From: an uncultured Polaribacter sp.
Lineage (GTDB): Bacteria; Bacteroidota; Bacteroidia; Flavobacteriales; Flavobacteriaceae
Reading direction: 5' to 3'
Assembly: GCF_947495205.1 (NCBI RefSeq)
Contig: NZ_CANLXV010000013.1
Coordinates: 1-64,000 of the forward strand
DNA length: 64,000 nt
Within the stretch, counting starts at the first letter, position 1, and every line of letters starts with the position of its first letter. Both the position numbers and the translations under genes were made by a program. The notes beneath the pieces are model-generated. The model was not told where the DNA came from. It was given only the letters and a program-made list of their open reading frames with translations, and made no database searches. Shown in pieces: positions 48,101-56,334 of the stretch.

Positions 48101-48183
48101 GATTGTGCTGTTAACATATTACTAGAACATAACATAGTAATACAAACTAAAGCAAATAACCTATATATTTTATTTATTTTCAT
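45148..48183 (-). CDS. susC2: SusC-like TonB-dependent importer (second pair, divergent plug region)
   Basis: The start was set at 48183 (MKINKIYRLFALV), preceded by AAAGAGAAAA; an upstream ATG at 48228 would overlap the end of susD1. After a signal peptide comes a regulatory beta domain (about 28-95: SSIVIDEQGKPLNNVAVFGPKG) that is shorter and less typical than in SusC1. The plug shows IGAVSSIRPADRL, ANAVALYGSQGRNGVIVINTKRG and VRGLGNAIFVIDG, and the barrel ends in AYTFGARISF. The TonB-box region is unusual: where SusC1 has EIVIVGYGTQKKE, this protein reads DEIKMGVTTKNRRE. It works with SusD2 and sits in the same transcript as SusC1-SusD1. Import of a different ulvan fragment size or decoration is a plausible reason for two pairs. 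Confidence 0.9.
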   Translation of the reverse strand: MKINKIYRLFALVCITMLCSSNMLTAQSKGTEVSSIVIDEQGKPLNNVAVFGPKGSQTSTNLNGKFKIALSDNGSLVIQKKGFDSVLVSFANITDKITLKKSVFLASEDDEIKMGVTTKNRREIIGAVSSIRPADRLTFDNTQFVRNYINGLMLGVRGSSNVRGLGNAIFVIDGVFGRNPNFLNMEEVEQITVLRDANAVALYGSQGRNGVIVINTKRGKVNQKEFNVNVITGFRTPLELPNYLGSADYMELFNEALDNDGQPAQFSDDLIANTRSGNNPFQYPDVDFYSKEFVKPLINTFNVITEFSGGNEKSQYYVNAGWNREESWENISPDANKGRNRFNVRGNIDFRVNDWITSSLDGIAILDSNKSAFSSLLNAGTSFRPNDYAPLLPISLLDVNARPGSNLIDILGAAQSFDGFLLGGTQQFQNNTPVAEAIAGGTQENIFRVTQFNNTINFDLSMIAEGLTAKTYLSFDFFDSFREFVQNDYIVYEPEWENDKIVGLTEFGVNERDQIERVSTNDFVSRLAFYGLLNYKKTFAQNHSINSTLLAYYNTQKSNNVLQTDKDAHIGFQATYDFKKKFFADFSGAYVHSIKLPEGNRGGFSPTVGLAYILSEEPFLKDNKFINYLKVKATGGIIKSDAGIDGYFLYQENFTRGSTFTWDDDRSSNRRQNITQGANPNTTYEDRIDLNFGFEALVMNSLFLDFNYFRSELDKQLGFLNAEYPSFYNTFRPRDNFNSNLFTGFELGANFNKSFKDFSIAVGANVLYSQTEALKRSEINEFDYQNRVGTELSTIFGLEDQGFYSAADFTQDVEGNFILNSDLPVPNFGAVQPGDIKYRDQNDDNIIDNDDQVAIGQGSSPWTYGLNLNMKYKNFNLFLLGTAQNGAVANRSNNYFRVDGNDKYSEVVLGRWTPETANTATFPRLSSVANQNNFRNSTFWLYDNSFFRLNRIQLTYEFADNVCKSIGAKDFSLNFQGNNILEISKNREIRQLNIGGIPQTKAYTFGARISF

Positions 48184-48221
48184 TGTTTTCTCTTTAATAT
48201 TTTTAGAAGAATTTTTTAAGC

Positions 48222-50084
48222 TTACCAACCCGGGTTTTGAGGGAAGCCTTCATAAAATTGAGTTTGATTTGCTTCAAATGGTAACCAATATTGTTTTGGG
48301 TATTCACAAACCCTAGTTGTTAATACACTTTCTCTAAAGAAAGTATAGCTTCTATCAAAATCTAAAGCTGTTTTAACCTTATACTTATCTAAATGCGCTA
48401 CACCCCATCTTCTAATATCTACCCATCTATGTGCTTCTAAAGACAATTCAATTGCTCTTTGTCTTCTAATTTCATCCATAAACTTATTATTGTCGTTTAC
48501 AATATCTTCATGAACATTTTGTACATTTACTCTTGCACGAATTTCATTAATAATTTGCTCTGCCGTCTTAGGATAAGATGCTGGAGCCGTTCTTGCACCT
48601 TGCGCCACATGCAAAGCCTCAGCATACATTAAATAAACATCTGTTACTCTCATGTGGTAACGTCTACCATTAAATTGGTTAAACAAACCATTTGAATTTG
48701 TACCAAGATCACCATTATCATCAATAGGTAAAAACTTTTTGTGTAAATAACCTGTAATTGATGAGTTATTTGACCTGTGACGACCTGGTCTACCAGCACC
48801 ATTATCTGAAAAAAGTTGAAAATTACTAGAGGCATTAATTCTGTCTCCATCAACAATTATCCATTTGTAAAAACGTGGATCTCTATTGTCAAATGGTCTT
48901 AAAGGATTATAAGTAGGTTCTCCAAAAGCACCACTTAAATCTTCCTCTATAGATAAACCATTTGCCATACCAAAGTTATTCTGTATGTAGTTATGCGTGA
49001 TATTGCTTACTGCACCACCACCTATACCATGTATAGATCTTGGTATACCCGTAACCATAAAACGTCTATTTTCTACAATATTACCTCCTGGTGAACCAAA
49101 TACCATTTCTCTTGCTCCTGGAGAAATACCAGGCCACATGTTACCATTTGGCGTCTTCCAAAAAACAGCATCATAATTTTCTGCTGATGCAAAATCGTAA
49201 AATCCTTGATCTACCAGTTTTAAAAATTCAGCAAAAGCATCTGTTGCCATTTGTGCTAATTCAACATCGTATTGGTATGTGTTAATACCTGGTTGATTGT
49301 TAAAGAACATCAACGGACTTGCCGCCAATAACAAATTTTTACCTTGAAATGCATACGCTGTTCCCTTTGTAATTCTAGCTTGATTGTTTCCTACCGTTCT
49401 TTGACCGTAAGTTTCGTTATCCCAATTTAAAGGAAGTAACTCTATAGCTCTTTTGTAATCTTCGTTAACAGAAAGTGCTGCTTCTCTATATGTTTCTGGC
49501 CTTGGAATAGTAATTTCTCCAGAAAAAACTTCTTGAATATGAGGAAAACGTCCCCAGAATTTCATGATTTCATTGTGAAAAAACGCTCTAAAGAAATAAG
49601 CCTGACCTAAAATCACATCTCTTTCTGCTTGAGATAGGTTTACTAATAAATCTTCGTTTGCAATAACAAGATTTGCCTTACGAATACCATCCATACTTCC
49701 CCTCCAAACACGAGGTCTACCTCTAGCCGTTTGATGCGTTGTATTACCTAGGGTACCTCCAGTTCTTACATTTTTACCTAAATAACTTAAAGTGTTTCTA
49801 AACCAAAAATCTAAAGTACCATTGTCTATTTGACCACTTGCTTTCCATGCTTGAGGATGATAAGAATCATCACCAAACATATAATCTTGAAACGTATGAC
49901 CTGCAGTACCATAATCTACTACTAAAGCGTACATTTCTTCTACGAAACCCTGTGTGTTCTCAAAATTTTCGAATACATCCTCCACAGAAACCTCTACTTC
50001 AGGTGCGATATCTAAATAATCCTCACAAGAGAATGTAAATAAGAACCCGAATGATATAACTACTATTTTTAAATATTTTTTCAT
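48222..50084 (-). CDS. susD1: SusD-like glycan-binding lipoprotein (first pair)
   Basis: This is the surface lipoprotein partner of SusC1. The signal ends VISFGFLFTFSC, then EDYLD, a common start for mature SusD proteins. SusD features include NTLSYLGKNVRTGG, VILGQAYFFRAFFHNEIMKFWG, ITKGTAYAFQGKNLLLAASPL, and the C-terminal pattern YHMRVTDVYLMYAEALHVAQG, INEIRARVNV, IRRQRAIELSLEAHRWVDIRRWG and PKQYWLPFEANQTQFY. At 620 residues it is somewhat long. It starts 13 bases after the SusC1 stop, so the pair is tightly coupled. It is expected to close over SusC1 and bind ulvan oligosaccharides. Confidence 0.94.
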   Translation of the reverse strand: MKKYLKIVVISFGFLFTFSCEDYLDIAPEVEVSVEDVFENFENTQGFVEEMYALVVDYGTAGHTFQDYMFGDDSYHPQAWKASGQIDNGTLDFWFRNTLSYLGKNVRTGGTLGNTTHQTARGRPRVWRGSMDGIRKANLVIANEDLLVNLSQAERDVILGQAYFFRAFFHNEIMKFWGRFPHIQEVFSGEITIPRPETYREAALSVNEDYKRAIELLPLNWDNETYGQRTVGNNQARITKGTAYAFQGKNLLLAASPLMFFNNQPGINTYQYDVELAQMATDAFAEFLKLVDQGFYDFASAENYDAVFWKTPNGNMWPGISPGAREMVFGSPGGNIVENRRFMVTGIPRSIHGIGGGAVSNITHNYIQNNFGMANGLSIEEDLSGAFGEPTYNPLRPFDNRDPRFYKWIIVDGDRINASSNFQLFSDNGAGRPGRHRSNNSSITGYLHKKFLPIDDNGDLGTNSNGLFNQFNGRRYHMRVTDVYLMYAEALHVAQGARTAPASYPKTAEQIINEIRARVNVQNVHEDIVNDNNKFMDEIRRQRAIELSLEAHRWVDIRRWGVAHLDKYKVKTALDFDRSYTFFRESVLTTRVCEYPKQYWLPFEANQTQFYEGFPQNPGW

Positions 50085-50097
50085 TGTTCGTTATTTT

Positions 50098-53000
50098 TTA
50101 AAAATTTAAATTAAAACCTAAATTAAACCTTCTTAGTGTAGGATAATCTCCCCTAAAACTAGAATCCGCTGTTATATTTCCATTAAATTCTCTATCATCT
50201 GGTAAATCTGTCCATAATAACAAGTTTGTACCATTTGCAAAAAAGTTTAAAGAACTTACCCCAAGATTCTTACAGATTTTCTTTGGAATTTTGTAAGAAA
50301 GTGAAACGTTTCTTAATCTTACTAAAGAAGCGTCAAAGAAATTTTGTCTTCCATTAACAGATCCTTGTGGCAAATTAAAGTCTGGCTGCACATTTGTTGC
50401 AGTAGGATTGTCTTTAGTCCAATAATTTAAGTCTTGTGTAAAGAACACATCCGTTTGATTATTAAAAGTTCTACTTGCAAAGTTTCTATTTGTATTTTGC
50501 GTTCCAGTAACTTGTGCAGAAAGACTCAATCCTTTGTAACGCATACCTAAAGTTGCATTCCAAGATCTTTGTGGTCTATTTGGGAATCCAAACGGCACAT
50601 TATCAAAATTACCATCGTAAGCACCACTTCCATCATAATCTATTAAATTGTAATAACCAATTCTAACTGATTCTTGTCCGTTTATTCTTGGCGTAGAACT
50701 GTACACATCATCCCAATTTGTAATTATTTCACCTGGAATACCAGATCTAGGTTGCCCAATTGTAAAACCTGCTGCTTTTTGATAATCTGGTCTCAAAGCA
50801 GGATCTTCTCTATTAATTACAACATCTTTTGCTTCCGTAAAAAAGAAATTACCAAATACATTTAAATCATTAGCAAAAGTATAATTTGCCTTTACTACAA
50901 GCTCGTAACCTCTTACTTCTGTTGCACCTAAATTAAAAGGTGGTGGCGCTGTACCAAACCATTCTGGTACTGCTCTTTGATTTTCTGGAATAAGTATGTT
51001 GTCTCTATTTTCTCCAAAATAATCAAATTCTAATGAAACTAAATTATTAAACAAACTAACTTCTGCAGCAATGTTATATTTTACGGCAGTCTCCCATTGA
51101 AGATTAGGATTACCTACTCTAGTTTCATTTAAAAACACATAAGAATCTCTACTACTATATTCATTTGGATTTAAGTAAGTTGTACCTCCTTGAGAAAAAT
51201 TAGCTTGATATGCAAATCTACTTCCTCCTTGATCATCTCCAATTAAACCATAAGAACCTCTAAACTTTAACTTGTTTATCCATTCTACATCTTCCATGAA
51301 AGCTTCGTTAGAAACTGTCCACCCTGCACCAACTGCTGGAAAGAAATCAAATCTAAAACCTGGCCCGAATTTTTCAGAACCGTTATAAGCACCACTTACA
51401 TCTAAGAAATATCTGCTATCATAATCATACGTTGCTCTTGCAACCCAATCTTCACGATGAATATCAAATTGCTGGTTACCTGTAGCAAACTCTCTACGTC
51501 TTACCAAAAATAAACCAGTAACATTATGAACATCTGCAAAGGTATTCACATAATTTAGAGAAAAATCATATAAAAAGTTACGATATCTACGCTGATTTCT
51601 TGAACCTTCATTACCATCTCGAATCTGAGCTGCACCTACAGTCCAAGGAAAAGGCACAAAAGCAAAATCGTTCACACCTTGTGGGCTTTCAAAAAATTCT
51701 ACACCATTTGAATCAAAAATACGGTAGACCACATTTTCTTGTCCATCTCCTCCTGGATCATTTAAGCTCTGAAGACTTGTAGACCTGCTATCTACAGATA
51801 CACGACTTTCAAATCTTAATCCTTTTGTTAGAAAATCTAAATTCTGCTTTAAAATAACATCTGTATTAATTTCAAACGTTGTGAATCTATTGTAACCTGT
51901 ATTGGTTAAACTAACAATAGGATTTGTTAATCCAAAAAGATCTAATTCATCCCTTCCAAAAGTACCATCGTCATATACAGGTGTATATGCATTCGGAGCA
52001 ATTTCATAAATACCATTGGTTACTACATTTAAGTTGGCTGGAGCCTCTCTTGTACCTAAATAACCACCCAAATTTACAGAAACCTCTGTAGTCTTAGAAA
52101 TATTAAAATCTATATTAGTTCTATAATTAAATCTATCGTATTTAAATTCACTTGAATACCCCTTACCATTATCATATCTAGAACCATCAAATATATCGTC
52201 AACAGTTTGGTATGCTAAACTACCAAAATATTTCGCATTATCACCACCACCACGTACAGATAAATTTACTCTGTAATCTTGAGCAAAATCTTTTAAAGTT
52301 TCTTCTCTCCAATCAATATTAGGATACAAAGGATCATTTGGCACTAAATAACGTTCAGCAACACCTAAAGGGCGATAAGCATCCCAAGATCCTGGCACAT
52401 ATGGCAATTCTCTTAAAATTGCTGAATTTGCCTCTAAAATTGCATCATAAGAATCTAACTTTTGCGGTAACTTAGAAATTGTTTTTATAGCTGTATTAAA
52501 ATTTAAAGATAACTGCGCTTTACCTTTTTTACCTCTTTTTGTAGTAATTAATATTACACCGTTTGCACCCTGAACACCAAAAACTGCTGTTGCAGAAGCA
52601 TCTTTAAGAACTGAAACGTTTTCAATATCATTAAAATCTATATCTGTGATTGTTCTTGGCACACCATCTACAAGTATTAATGGTTGTCCACCACCATTCC
52701 AAGAAGCTTGACCACGAATAAAAATTTGCACATCTGATTGACCTGGTATACCACTACCCTGAATAGCAGTTACCCCTGGCAAGTTACCTTGTAAGGCTTC
52801 CTCTACATTAGTTATACCTCCTGCAGCGGTCTGTAAATCAGCACCTTTAATTTGGGTAATTGCACCAACCACACTTTCTTTCTTTTGTGTACCATAACCA
52901 ACAATTACAATTTCCTCTAAACTTTCAGATTCTATCTTCATGCTAACGTTAATGGTAGTTTTACCATTAACAGGTACTTCAACAGTTTTATATCCTAAAT

Positions 53001-53253
53001 AAGAGAATACTAAAATCTTTTGGCCAGCAGTTAAACTAATTGAGTATTTACCATCAAAATCTGTTGATGTTCCTCTAGTAGTTCCTTTTTGTATTACACT
53101 TACACCTGGTAAAGTTATACCATCAACATCTTTAACAATACCAGTAATTTTATCCTGGGCCTGTATATTAAAAGATATGAAACCCGAAAACAGGAGAAAA
53201 AGCCCTAGCTTTAAACCTAATAGTGGATTTCTTTTTTTTAAATTTTGTTTCAT
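50098..53253 (-). CDS. susC1: SusC-like TonB-dependent importer (first pair)
   Basis: This is the first gene of the import operon and encodes a 1051-residue outer-membrane TonB-dependent transporter. A signal peptide ending SFNIQAQ is followed by a carboxypeptidase-regulatory-like domain (about 34-110: ITGIVKDVDGITLPGVSVIQ, TSTDFDGKYSISL) and the canonical SusC plug start EEIVIVGYGTQKKESVVGAI. The plug continues with PLILVDGVPRTITDI and SVLKDASATAVFGVQGANGV, and the barrel ends RRFNLGFNLNF. It imports oligosaccharides with SusD1, powered by TonB. It is driven by the promoter box at 53315-53359, the same design as in front of the enzyme genes, which places import and degradation under common control. 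Confidence 0.95.
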   Translation of the reverse strand: MKQNLKKRNPLLGLKLGLFLLFSGFISFNIQAQDKITGIVKDVDGITLPGVSVIQKGTTRGTSTDFDGKYSISLTAGQKILVFSYLGYKTVEVPVNGKTTINVSMKIESESLEEIVIVGYGTQKKESVVGAITQIKGADLQTAAGGITNVEEALQGNLPGVTAIQGSGIPGQSDVQIFIRGQASWNGGGQPLILVDGVPRTITDIDFNDIENVSVLKDASATAVFGVQGANGVILITTKRGKKGKAQLSLNFNTAIKTISKLPQKLDSYDAILEANSAILRELPYVPGSWDAYRPLGVAERYLVPNDPLYPNIDWREETLKDFAQDYRVNLSVRGGGDNAKYFGSLAYQTVDDIFDGSRYDNGKGYSSEFKYDRFNYRTNIDFNISKTTEVSVNLGGYLGTREAPANLNVVTNGIYEIAPNAYTPVYDDGTFGRDELDLFGLTNPIVSLTNTGYNRFTTFEINTDVILKQNLDFLTKGLRFESRVSVDSRSTSLQSLNDPGGDGQENVVYRIFDSNGVEFFESPQGVNDFAFVPFPWTVGAAQIRDGNEGSRNQRRYRNFLYDFSLNYVNTFADVHNVTGLFLVRRREFATGNQQFDIHREDWVARATYDYDSRYFLDVSGAYNGSEKFGPGFRFDFFPAVGAGWTVSNEAFMEDVEWINKLKFRGSYGLIGDDQGGSRFAYQANFSQGGTTYLNPNEYSSRDSYVFLNETRVGNPNLQWETAVKYNIAAEVSLFNNLVSLEFDYFGENRDNILIPENQRAVPEWFGTAPPPFNLGATEVRGYELVVKANYTFANDLNVFGNFFFTEAKDVVINREDPALRPDYQKAAGFTIGQPRSGIPGEIITNWDDVYSSTPRINGQESVRIGYYNLIDYDGSGAYDGNFDNVPFGFPNRPQRSWNATLGMRYKGLSLSAQVTGTQNTNRNFASRTFNNQTDVFFTQDLNYWTKDNPTATNVQPDFNLPQGSVNGRQNFFDASLVRLRNVSLSYKIPKKICKNLGVSSLNFFANGTNLLLWTDLPDDREFNGNITADSSFRGDYPTLRRFNLGFNLNF

Positions 53254-53651
53254 GTTTACAATAAATTATTTTTTGGATTAACTATTATGTTAAGAGTATC
53301 TTAAAAACATAACACAATATTACAAACAAGAGACTTTTCCTGTATCCTGTACTGTACTGAAAATATGTATTATTTTACCCTTTTTGTATATAAATTTAAT
53401 TCATTTTGCTTTTGATTTGTTTTTTCAACTCAAAAACCTCCTCTAATTCAGTTCTTTAAGCGTTGAACACAATTATACAAATCGATTGAAAAAAAATTCT
53501 AATTTTCATACACCTGGAAAATAATGGCAATGAAAGATAAAAAGATATTTGTTAAAATATAAGAAATTTAACATTTTTTTCCACTTTGAAGTAATAATAT
53601 TAGAAGAAAAATAAGGATTTACCAACATTAAAACAAAGAAAACAGTGAAGA
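53254..53651. other. Spacer between SusC1 and the DMT transporter gene
   Basis: It holds the promoter box at 53315-53359. The remaining stretch, 53360-53651, is AT-rich and no gene, repeat or second box was seen in it. It separates the ulvan locus proper from the uronate catabolic genes. Confidence 0.6.
53315..53359 (-). promoter_or_regulatory. Locus promoter box upstream of SusCD operon
   Basis: On the minus strand CAGTAC-CAGTAC-CAGGAT overlap with a 5-bp period (plus 53344-53359), as in the sulfatase copy. Two bases, 19 bases and TAATATTG (53315-53322), one base off TANNTTTG, follow. Confidence 0.83.
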
Positions 53652-54497
53652 CTACGAATCTGACTTTCGTTTGATGTAGATATTATAAATTAATCCTGAA
53701 AGTATGAGCAAAATTCCAAAAAGCGTCCACCAATTGTATATATCTCCAAACCAAAAGGTGCCAATAATTATGGTAATTATAACTTCTAAATACTTTATAG
53801 GCGCCACTAAATTAGTTTCTGCCAACTGAAAAGCTTTCGTCATATACAACTGACCAAAATAACCAAAAACACCCGTACTTATAAATAAAACCCATTGCGT
53901 AAGGGTTGGTTGTTCCCAGTATTTTAGACACATTAAACCACCAAACACAAATGCCATTAACATAAAGTAATTAATAATTACCAAAGGATTTTCTGTATTG
54001 CCTATTTTACGAATAACTACAAAAATGATGCCCAGAAAAACGGCGGATAAAATCACGAAAACCAATCCTATTAATTCTACATCTGCACCAAAACCTTTAA
54101 TAATTAAAACCCCCAAAAAGGCAATAAAAAACAAAAACCATTGAATGGGTTTTATTTTTTCTTTTAAAAAAAATAATGCAAAAATTGCGGCAAAAATTGG
54201 AGCTGTATATCTTAACGAAACGGCTGTACCAATACTTAAGTAATTCAACGATTGAAAAAAGCAGGTTAGTGATATTACACCTGTTATCCCTCTTATAATC
54301 AACCATTTTTTATTAGTACCCCAAAAAGGAACTTTTTGTTTTAACACCAAAGGTACTGTAAACAACAATGTTCCTACAGATCTAAAAAAAACAACTTGAT
54401 ACACATTAAATGTGCTTAAATATTTTACAACAGAACCCATTAGTGCGAACGCAATTGCACTAAAAATCATATATAAAATAGCCTTGTTCTGTGTCAT
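53652..54497 (-). CDS. DMT superfamily (EamA) transporter
   Basis: This is a 281-residue inner-membrane protein with about ten hydrophobic segments in two EamA repeats. Features include MIFSAIAFALMGSVVKYLS at the start, FFRSVGTLLFTVPLVL, LSIGTAVSLRYTAPIFAAIFALFFLKEKIKP at the end of the first repeat, and YMTKAFQLAETNLVAPIKYLEVIITIIIGTFWFGD in the second. The family exports or imports small metabolites; the substrate cannot be told. It is the last gene on the minus strand of the uronate cluster, 64 bases after DctM. It could move a sugar, a sugar acid or an unrelated compound. Confidence 0.85.
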   Translation of the reverse strand: MTQNKAILYMIFSAIAFALMGSVVKYLSTFNVYQVVFFRSVGTLLFTVPLVLKQKVPFWGTNKKWLIIRGITGVISLTCFFQSLNYLSIGTAVSLRYTAPIFAAIFALFFLKEKIKPIQWFLFFIAFLGVLIIKGFGADVELIGLVFVILSAVFLGIIFVVIRKIGNTENPLVIINYFMLMAFVFGGLMCLKYWEQPTLTQWVLFISTGVFGYFGQLYMTKAFQLAETNLVAPIKYLEVIITIIIGTFWFGDIYNWWTLFGILLILSGLIYNIYIKRKSDS

Positions 54498-54561
54498 TTA
54501 TTTTGATACAAATATAACCTAAAACATTTCTTATCTTACTTAATAACAAAGCAAATTAATC

Positions 54562-55860
54562 TTATACTAAATCAAAAACTCTAGGCAACCAAAGCGTTAA
54601 ATCTGGGAAATACGTAATTAAAAGGAGCACCCCAATCATCACTAAAAATAAAGGTAATAATGGTTTTATTACTTGTTGTATTTTTAAATCAGCTACACTA
54701 CAACCTACAAAAAGTACGGAGCCAACTGGTGGCGTACATAATCCAATACATAAATTCATGATCATAATAATACCAAAGTGAATAGGATCCATACCTAATT
54801 CTGTTACAATTGGTAAAAAGATGGGTGTAAAGATTAAAACGGCTGGTGTCATGTCCATAAAAACACCAACAAATAATAAGATTAAATTGATAATAATTAA
54901 AATTACAATTGGGTTATCGCTAATTGACAATAACGTATTGCTAATTTCTTGAGGTATGTTTTCATAACTCATTACCCAAGACATGGCTATAGATGTAGAT
55001 ACTAATAATAAAACAATTGCTGATGTTTTAATGGTTTCTAACAAAATTGGGGAAATATCTTTAACAGTTATTTCTTTATACACAAAACCTAAAACTAAAG
55101 TATAAATTACTGCTATTGCTGAAGCTTCTGTAGCTGTAAAAATTCCGGCTACAATACCACCAATTACCACTACTAACAACATTAAACTAGGAAAAGCATC
55201 TATAAATCTTTTAAAGAATTCTTTAAAGCCTACCATTTTATCTGTTGGATATTTTTTAATAATTGAATAAATTAAAGCTACAATCATTAATGCCAAACCA
55301 ATTAACAATCCAGGTACATAACCTGCAATAAATAATGCCGCTATAGAAACACCACCACTGGCTAAAGAATATACAATTAACACGTTACTTGGTGGTATAA
55401 TTAAACCTGTGGTTGCACTTGTAATGTTAACGGCAGCACTAAAAGATTTGTCATAACCATCTTTTTCCATCATTGGATTCATAAAACCACCAATAGCAGA
55501 TGCTGCTGCTACCGCCGATCCTGAAATAGCGCCAAACAACATACACGAAATAATGTTTACAAAAGCCAAACCACCAGGAAGTGGCCCAACTATAGCTTTG
55601 GCAAAGTTTATGAGGCGCACGGCGATTCCTCCTCTATTCATAATTTGACCTGCCAATATAAAAAATGGAATGGCAGACAAGGTAAAACTGTCTAAACTGG
55701 TTGCCATTCTTTGTGCTAAAGTTGTAACACTTGGTAAAAAAGGCATTGCACTTAATAAGGTAAATAAAGCTGCTAAACCAATTGCAAAAGCAATAGGAAC
55801 TCTTAAAGATAAAAAAACTAAAAAGCTAACAACTAAAATAAGGACTTCTACTAGATTCAT
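54562..55860 (-). CDS. dctM: TRAP transporter large permease DctM
   Basis: This is the 432-residue membrane subunit of a TRAP transporter, with about twelve hydrophobic segments. It begins LVEVLILVVSFLVFLSLRVPIAFAIGLAAL and contains GGIAVRLINFAKAIVGPLPGGLAFVNIISCMLFG-type sequence, AASAIGGFMNPMMEKDGYDKSF, IIPPSNVLIVYSLASGGVSIAALFIAGYVPG and LCIGLCTPPVGSVLFVGC, all usual for DctM. It forms the ion-driven channel together with DctQ and receives substrate from DctP. The order DctP-DctQ-DctM with KduI/KduD and UxuA beside it indicates a uronate or unsaturated uronate as substrate. Confidence 0.95.
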   Translation of the reverse strand: MNLVEVLILVVSFLVFLSLRVPIAFAIGLAALFTLLSAMPFLPSVTTLAQRMATSLDSFTLSAIPFFILAGQIMNRGGIAVRLINFAKAIVGPLPGGLAFVNIISCMLFGAISGSAVAAASAIGGFMNPMMEKDGYDKSFSAAVNITSATTGLIIPPSNVLIVYSLASGGVSIAALFIAGYVPGLLIGLALMIVALIYSIIKKYPTDKMVGFKEFFKRFIDAFPSLMLLVVVIGGIVAGIFTATEASAIAVIYTLVLGFVYKEITVKDISPILLETIKTSAIVLLLVSTSIAMSWVMSYENIPQEISNTLLSISDNPIVILIIINLILLFVGVFMDMTPAVLIFTPIFLPIVTELGMDPIHFGIIMIMNLCIGLCTPPVGSVLFVGCSVADLKIQQVIKPLLPLFLVMIGVLLLITYFPDLTLWLPRVFDLV

Positions 55861-55863
55861 AAT

Positions 55864-56334
55864 TTATGCTTTGTTTAATTTTCTTAAGTTTAAAAGTGTA
55901 TCAATACTATAATAGCAAATTAATATTCCTGAAATTGGCACCACCAAGTAAATAAATCCTAATGGAATTTCTAAGGTTGCAGATGTTTGCCCAAATTGAA
56001 AACTCAATTGACATAATCTTGCTCCTCCAATAATCATAACCGTTAATGCAAATACCGCAATTGATATAAATACAATGCCGTTGAATAAATTTTGTCTTTT
56101 TTGAACTGTTTGTTCTGGTATTAAATCAATTGCCAAATGTAAATTTTTTCCTGCAGCGTATGCAGCACCTAATAAACCAACCCAAATTAATGAGAAACTA
56201 GAAACTTCATCTGTGATGGTACTTGGTGCTCTCAATACAAACCTAGAAAAAACTTGCCAAACTACGCTTACCAACATTATTACTAATATTAAAAGCACTA
56301 ACTTTTCTAAAACACTATCTATTTTTGCTCTCAT
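55864..56334 (-). CDS. dctQ: TRAP transporter small permease DctQ
   Basis: This is a 156-residue protein with four hydrophobic segments and the DctQ pattern VLLILVIMLVSVVWQVFSRFVLRAPSTITDEVSSFSLIWVGLLGAAYAAGKNLHLAIDLI. Its stop lies 3 bases before DctM, and its ATG shares one base with the DctP stop, so the three subunits are translationally coupled. It bridges DctM and is needed for uptake across the inner membrane. Confidence 0.94.
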   Translation of the reverse strand: MRAKIDSVLEKLVLLILVIMLVSVVWQVFSRFVLRAPSTITDEVSSFSLIWVGLLGAAYAAGKNLHLAIDLIPEQTVQKRQNLFNGIVFISIAVFALTVMIIGGARLCQLSFQFGQTSATLEIPLGFIYLVVPISGILICYYSIDTLLNLRKLNKA

